DNA of 8,430 nt from Ruminococcus sp. UBA1366 (GTDB taxonomy: Bacteria > Bacillota > Clostridia > Oscillospirales > Ruminococcaceae): the NCBI GenBank assembly GCA_002306005.1, contig DBRO01000132.1, positions 1 to 8,430 on the forward strand, read 5' to 3'. A program made the position numbers and the translations under genes. Positions 6,925 through 8,430 of this stretch are shown piece after piece. Under the pieces are notes generated by a model, which was not told where the DNA came from, searched no databases, and saw only the letters and a list, made by a program, of their open reading frames with translations. Within the stretch, counting starts at the first letter, position 1; each line of letters opens with the position of its first letter.

Positions 6925-6960
6925 ATTTGTCATCCTGTAAAGCCGGACTCATCCGCACAT
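6925..6960. other. Right attachment junction (attR-type) between the element and asnB
   Basis: The element arm CCTGTAAAGCC (6934-6944) is followed by four bases and the shared TCAT (6949-6952). Beyond it asnB resumes as the codons for GECADE read on the minus strand. The S-component gene ends at 6924, only 9 bp before the arm. No hairpin with a T-run is visible between 6924 and 6980, so nothing obvious stops transcription of the cargo from entering asnB. Confidence 0.75.
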
Positions 6961-8105
6961 TCCCCGCTTAGGGCTACGGTGCAATGCTTTTTTACTTCAT
7001 TGCAGAACAGCAGCAGCGAGCCATCCACGTCCGCCATTGCCGGCAAGTCGCGGGCATCCACAGCTTTGAAAAGGCTATCCACCAATTCCGGTGTATCCAC
7101 ACGCACAAAATGGTGTGTACTGCCGATATGTTCGGACATTTTCCGGATATAGTAATCATCACTGGACGGCTGGAATTTAGATGCTTTAAAATACTTGTCG
7201 TTATCGTAATAATCTACGGAAAACGTATGCAGTTCCCTGCCCTGTTTTTTAAATTCCTCCGCCGTTACGGCTGCAATGATACTCGAATCCAAACCGCCGG
7301 ACAAGAACGTGCAAACCGGCACATCTGAAACTGTCTGGAGGCGGATGGCATCCGTGACTAAGAACTTTACTTTTTCCAGCGTTTCCTCGAATGTATCGTT
7401 GGTTTCTTTGTCCTGCACGTCCCAGTACTGCCGGATTTTTAAACTATAATCACGAAATCTTCCGCAGCACCCTGCCGGAAGTTCCTCAATATCTTTAAAA
7501 ATACCGTACCCCGGCGTTCTGCCGGGACCTACCAGCATAATTTCCGCAACGGACTGCGCATCAATTTCCGGCTTTACCAGCGGGTGCTGGAGAATGCCCT
7601 TGATTTCGGATGAAAAGATGAATTGATCGCCGCGCACAGCATAAAAGAACGGCTTTACGCCCATTCTGTCCCGTGCGAAAAACAGGGATTTGTCGGCGCT
7701 TTTCCACACGGCAAAAGCAAAAATACCGTTGAATTTATGTACGCAGTCCTCTCCCCATTGGACATAGCTTTTTAGCACGACCTCCGTATCCGAATGACCG
7801 GAAAATTCATGCCCTTTGGCAAGCAGTTCTGCACGAATTTCGTCCGTATTATACAGCTCACCGTTATAAACCAGTGCATACTCGCAGTCTCCGCCGGTAA
7901 ATACCATGGGCTGCAAACCGTTTTCAATGTCAATCACCGCCAGCCGTGTATGTATCAACGTGACATTTTCTCCGGTATAAATTCCATCTTGATCCGGTCC
8001 GCGCCGTTTCAGCGAGTCTCTCATTTGCTCTGCACTCCTTAAATAATCTGCATTCTCGCAGCTCATAGCATCATTACAGTTCAGCATTCCGGCAATTCCG
8101 CACAT
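6930..8105 (-). pseudogene. asnB: asnB 5' part: glutaminase domain and N-terminal half of the synthetase domain, ending in the element
   Basis: Glutamine-hydrolysing asparagine synthetase makes asparagine from aspartate, ATP and glutamine. Start ATG 8105 is chosen because it gives Met-Cys2, and Cys2 is the catalytic nucleophile of the class II glutaminase once Met is removed. The site GGAGAG (8110-8115) lies just upstream; the ATG at 8117 overlaps that site. The glutaminase domain (about 2-190) shows CGIAGMLN, RRGPDQDG, RLAVID and NGELYN. The synthetase domain starts with the ATP pyrophosphatase loop SGGLDSS (269-275) and reaches ALSGECADE (ending at residue 386). There the frame enters the element, adds SGFTG and stops at 6930-6932. 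This truncated 391-residue product lacks the rest of the active site given by 249-938. Removal of the element would rebuild a 614-residue AsnB. Confidence 0.93.
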
Positions 8106-8200
8106 AATTCTCTCCATTCCGCCGTCAATTACGGCTAAAAATTTCAGCGTAAAATTTGCGTCTACTGGTCTATTCTATGCTTTTTCTGCCATTTTGCCAC

Positions 8201-8225
8201 AAAAAAAGCCTTGCGATAACGCAAG
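8201..8225 (-). terminator. Terminator-like hairpin in the region upstream of asnB
   Basis: On the minus strand CTTGCG (8225-8220), a TTAT loop and CGCAAG (8215-8210) form a 6-bp stem, followed by GC and seven T's (8207-8201). It lies about 95 nt before the asnB start and downstream of the two possible -10 boxes at 8279-8284 and 8352-8357. It may end transcription of a gene outside the window or act as an attenuator in the asnB leader. No T-box or other known antiterminator was recognised. A weak -10 (TAGAAT, 8172-8177) lies beyond it and might serve asnB directly. Confidence 0.6.
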
Positions 8226-8278
8226 ATTCAGACTTAAGAAAAAGTGACAATTAAAAATTAAAGAATGTTAAAGTGGTA

Positions 8279-8284
8279 ATTATA
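8279..8284 (-). promoter_or_regulatory. Possible -10 element (TATAAT) upstream of asnB
   Basis: On the minus strand this is an exact TATAAT in an AT-rich stretch. The expected -35 position has no good match, and the region is AT-rich enough for chance hits. It would transcribe through the hairpin at 8201-8225 towards asnB. Confidence 0.3.
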
Positions 8285-8351
8285 CTGCTAATTTGAATAT
8301 AAAATTGATATTATTTACTTCAAAGTGGGATTTACCGCTTTGCGACGTCCT

Positions 8352-8357
8352 ATTATA
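8352..8357 (-). promoter_or_regulatory. Possible -10 element (TATAAT) next to a palindromic operator
   Basis: The minus strand has an exact TATAAT preceded by G at -1, with a poor -35 match. A perfect palindrome (8377-8396) covers the -35 zone, which fits a promoter controlled by a DNA-binding regulator. The transcript would run towards asnB with a leader of about 240 nt. Confidence 0.4.
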
Positions 8358-8376
8358 CAGGAGATTCACCTTGAAA

Positions 8377-8396
8377 GTTGCACGCAAACGTGCAAC
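8377..8396. promoter_or_regulatory. Perfect palindrome, candidate operator upstream of asnB
   Basis: GTTGCACG (8377-8384) and CGTGCAAC (8389-8396) are perfect inverted repeats separated by CAAA. The 20-bp size and 8-bp arms suit a dimeric repressor or activator. It lies about 20-39 bp upstream of the TATAAT at 8352-8357, over the expected -35 region. The regulator is unknown. No T-run follows on either strand, so it is not a terminator. Confidence 0.5.
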
Positions 8397-8400
8397 CTAG

Positions 8401-8422
8401 ACTGAAAAAAATATTTATCAGT
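8401..8422. repeat. Imperfect AT-rich palindrome
   Basis: Arms ACTGA (8401-8405) and TCAGT (8418-8422) are perfect inverted repeats, and the inner bases pair with two mismatches. It lies 4 bp beyond the candidate operator. It could be a second regulator site or the end of a neighbouring gene's terminator. Low information content makes chance possible. Confidence 0.3.
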
Positions 8423-8430
8423 AAAATAAT

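Larger units (their letters stand above)
937..6948. mobile_element. 6,012 bp serine-recombinase element carrying a B12-dependent methionine synthase module, inserted in asnB
   Basis: The limits come from the two asnB breakpoints. The sequence TCAT occurs at 937-940 and again at 6949-6952, and removing one copy plus everything between restores the asnB frame. The element encodes its own large serine recombinase next to the left end, and inverted arms lie just inside both ends (943-953 and 6934-6944). Cargo genes metH activation subunit, metH, DUF4430 protein and ECF S component fill the rest. No transfer, replication, phage structural or resistance genes are present, so it would be an autonomous excising/integrating element without its own conjugation system. 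The exact end can be placed anywhere within the shared 4 bp. Symmetry of the arms favours crossover at the first two bases (TC on plus, GA on minus). Confidence 0.85.

Noticed and set aside
937..6952. TCAT as a 4-bp target duplication made by a DDE transposase with terminal inverted repeats
   Set aside because: No DDE transposase is encoded. The inverted arms sit at unequal distances (2 and 4 bp) from TCAT but are symmetric around its first two bases, which fits serine recombination.
2756..8290. 13-bp repeat AATTATACTGCTA at 2756-2768 and 8278-8290
   Set aside because: A 13-bp match in AT-rich DNA is expected about once by chance in a window of this size, and the two contexts (cargo promoter, asnB upstream region) are otherwise different.
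8106..8430. T-box leader for asnB
   Set aside because: No T-box consensus (AGGGTGG-type) or stem I features were found upstream of the terminator-like hairpin.

Overview
The window looks like chromosomal DNA of a Gram-positive Clostridia member, probably of the Oscillospiraceae/Ruminococcaceae type. Evidence for this is the style of the proteins (AsnB, Tn4451-type serine recombinases, a MetH lacking its activation domain plus a separate activation subunit, an ECF S component), strong purine-rich ribosome binding sites, sigma-A type promoters and a moderate GC content. The taxonomic call is an inference from protein style only.

The main structure is an asparagine synthetase gene (asnB, minus strand) cut in two by a 6,012 bp insertion. 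The 5' part lies at about 6949-8105 and the 3' part at 249-938. The break falls inside the conserved stretch GECADE|IFGGYPW. Joining the halves at the shared TCAT (937-940 and 6949-6952) restores one uninterrupted 614-residue frame, so the gene is otherwise undamaged.

The inserted element (about 937-6948) has all its genes on the plus strand. It begins with a possible 49-residue ORF and a 528-residue large serine recombinase. A near-perfect promoter and a leader ending in an intrinsic terminator follow. Then comes a four-gene cargo: a MetH reactivation (AdoMet-binding) subunit, cobalamin-dependent methionine synthase, a membrane-anchored DUF4430 (transcobalamin-like) protein and an ECF transporter S component. 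The cargo reads as a compact unit for B12-dependent methionine synthesis, with B12 capture and uptake as the likely role of the last two genes. The element ends carry matching inverted arms. In the reconstructed circular attP these are centred exactly on a GA/TC dinucleotide, as expected for a TnpX/TndX-like serine recombinase.

Flanks: at the left edge is the C-terminal end of another serine recombinase (1-168), convergent with asnB and sharing a bidirectional terminator hairpin with it. At the right edge, the 325 bp upstream of asnB holds no gene. It contains an 8-bp perfect palindrome, two possible -10 elements and a terminator-like hairpin that lies between those promoters and the asnB start.

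Taken together, while the element is integrated the cell has no intact copy of this asnB but has a mobile methionine/B12 module. Precise excision would restore asnB. This is a plausible reversible gene-interruption arrangement, but excision and regulation are inferred, not shown.
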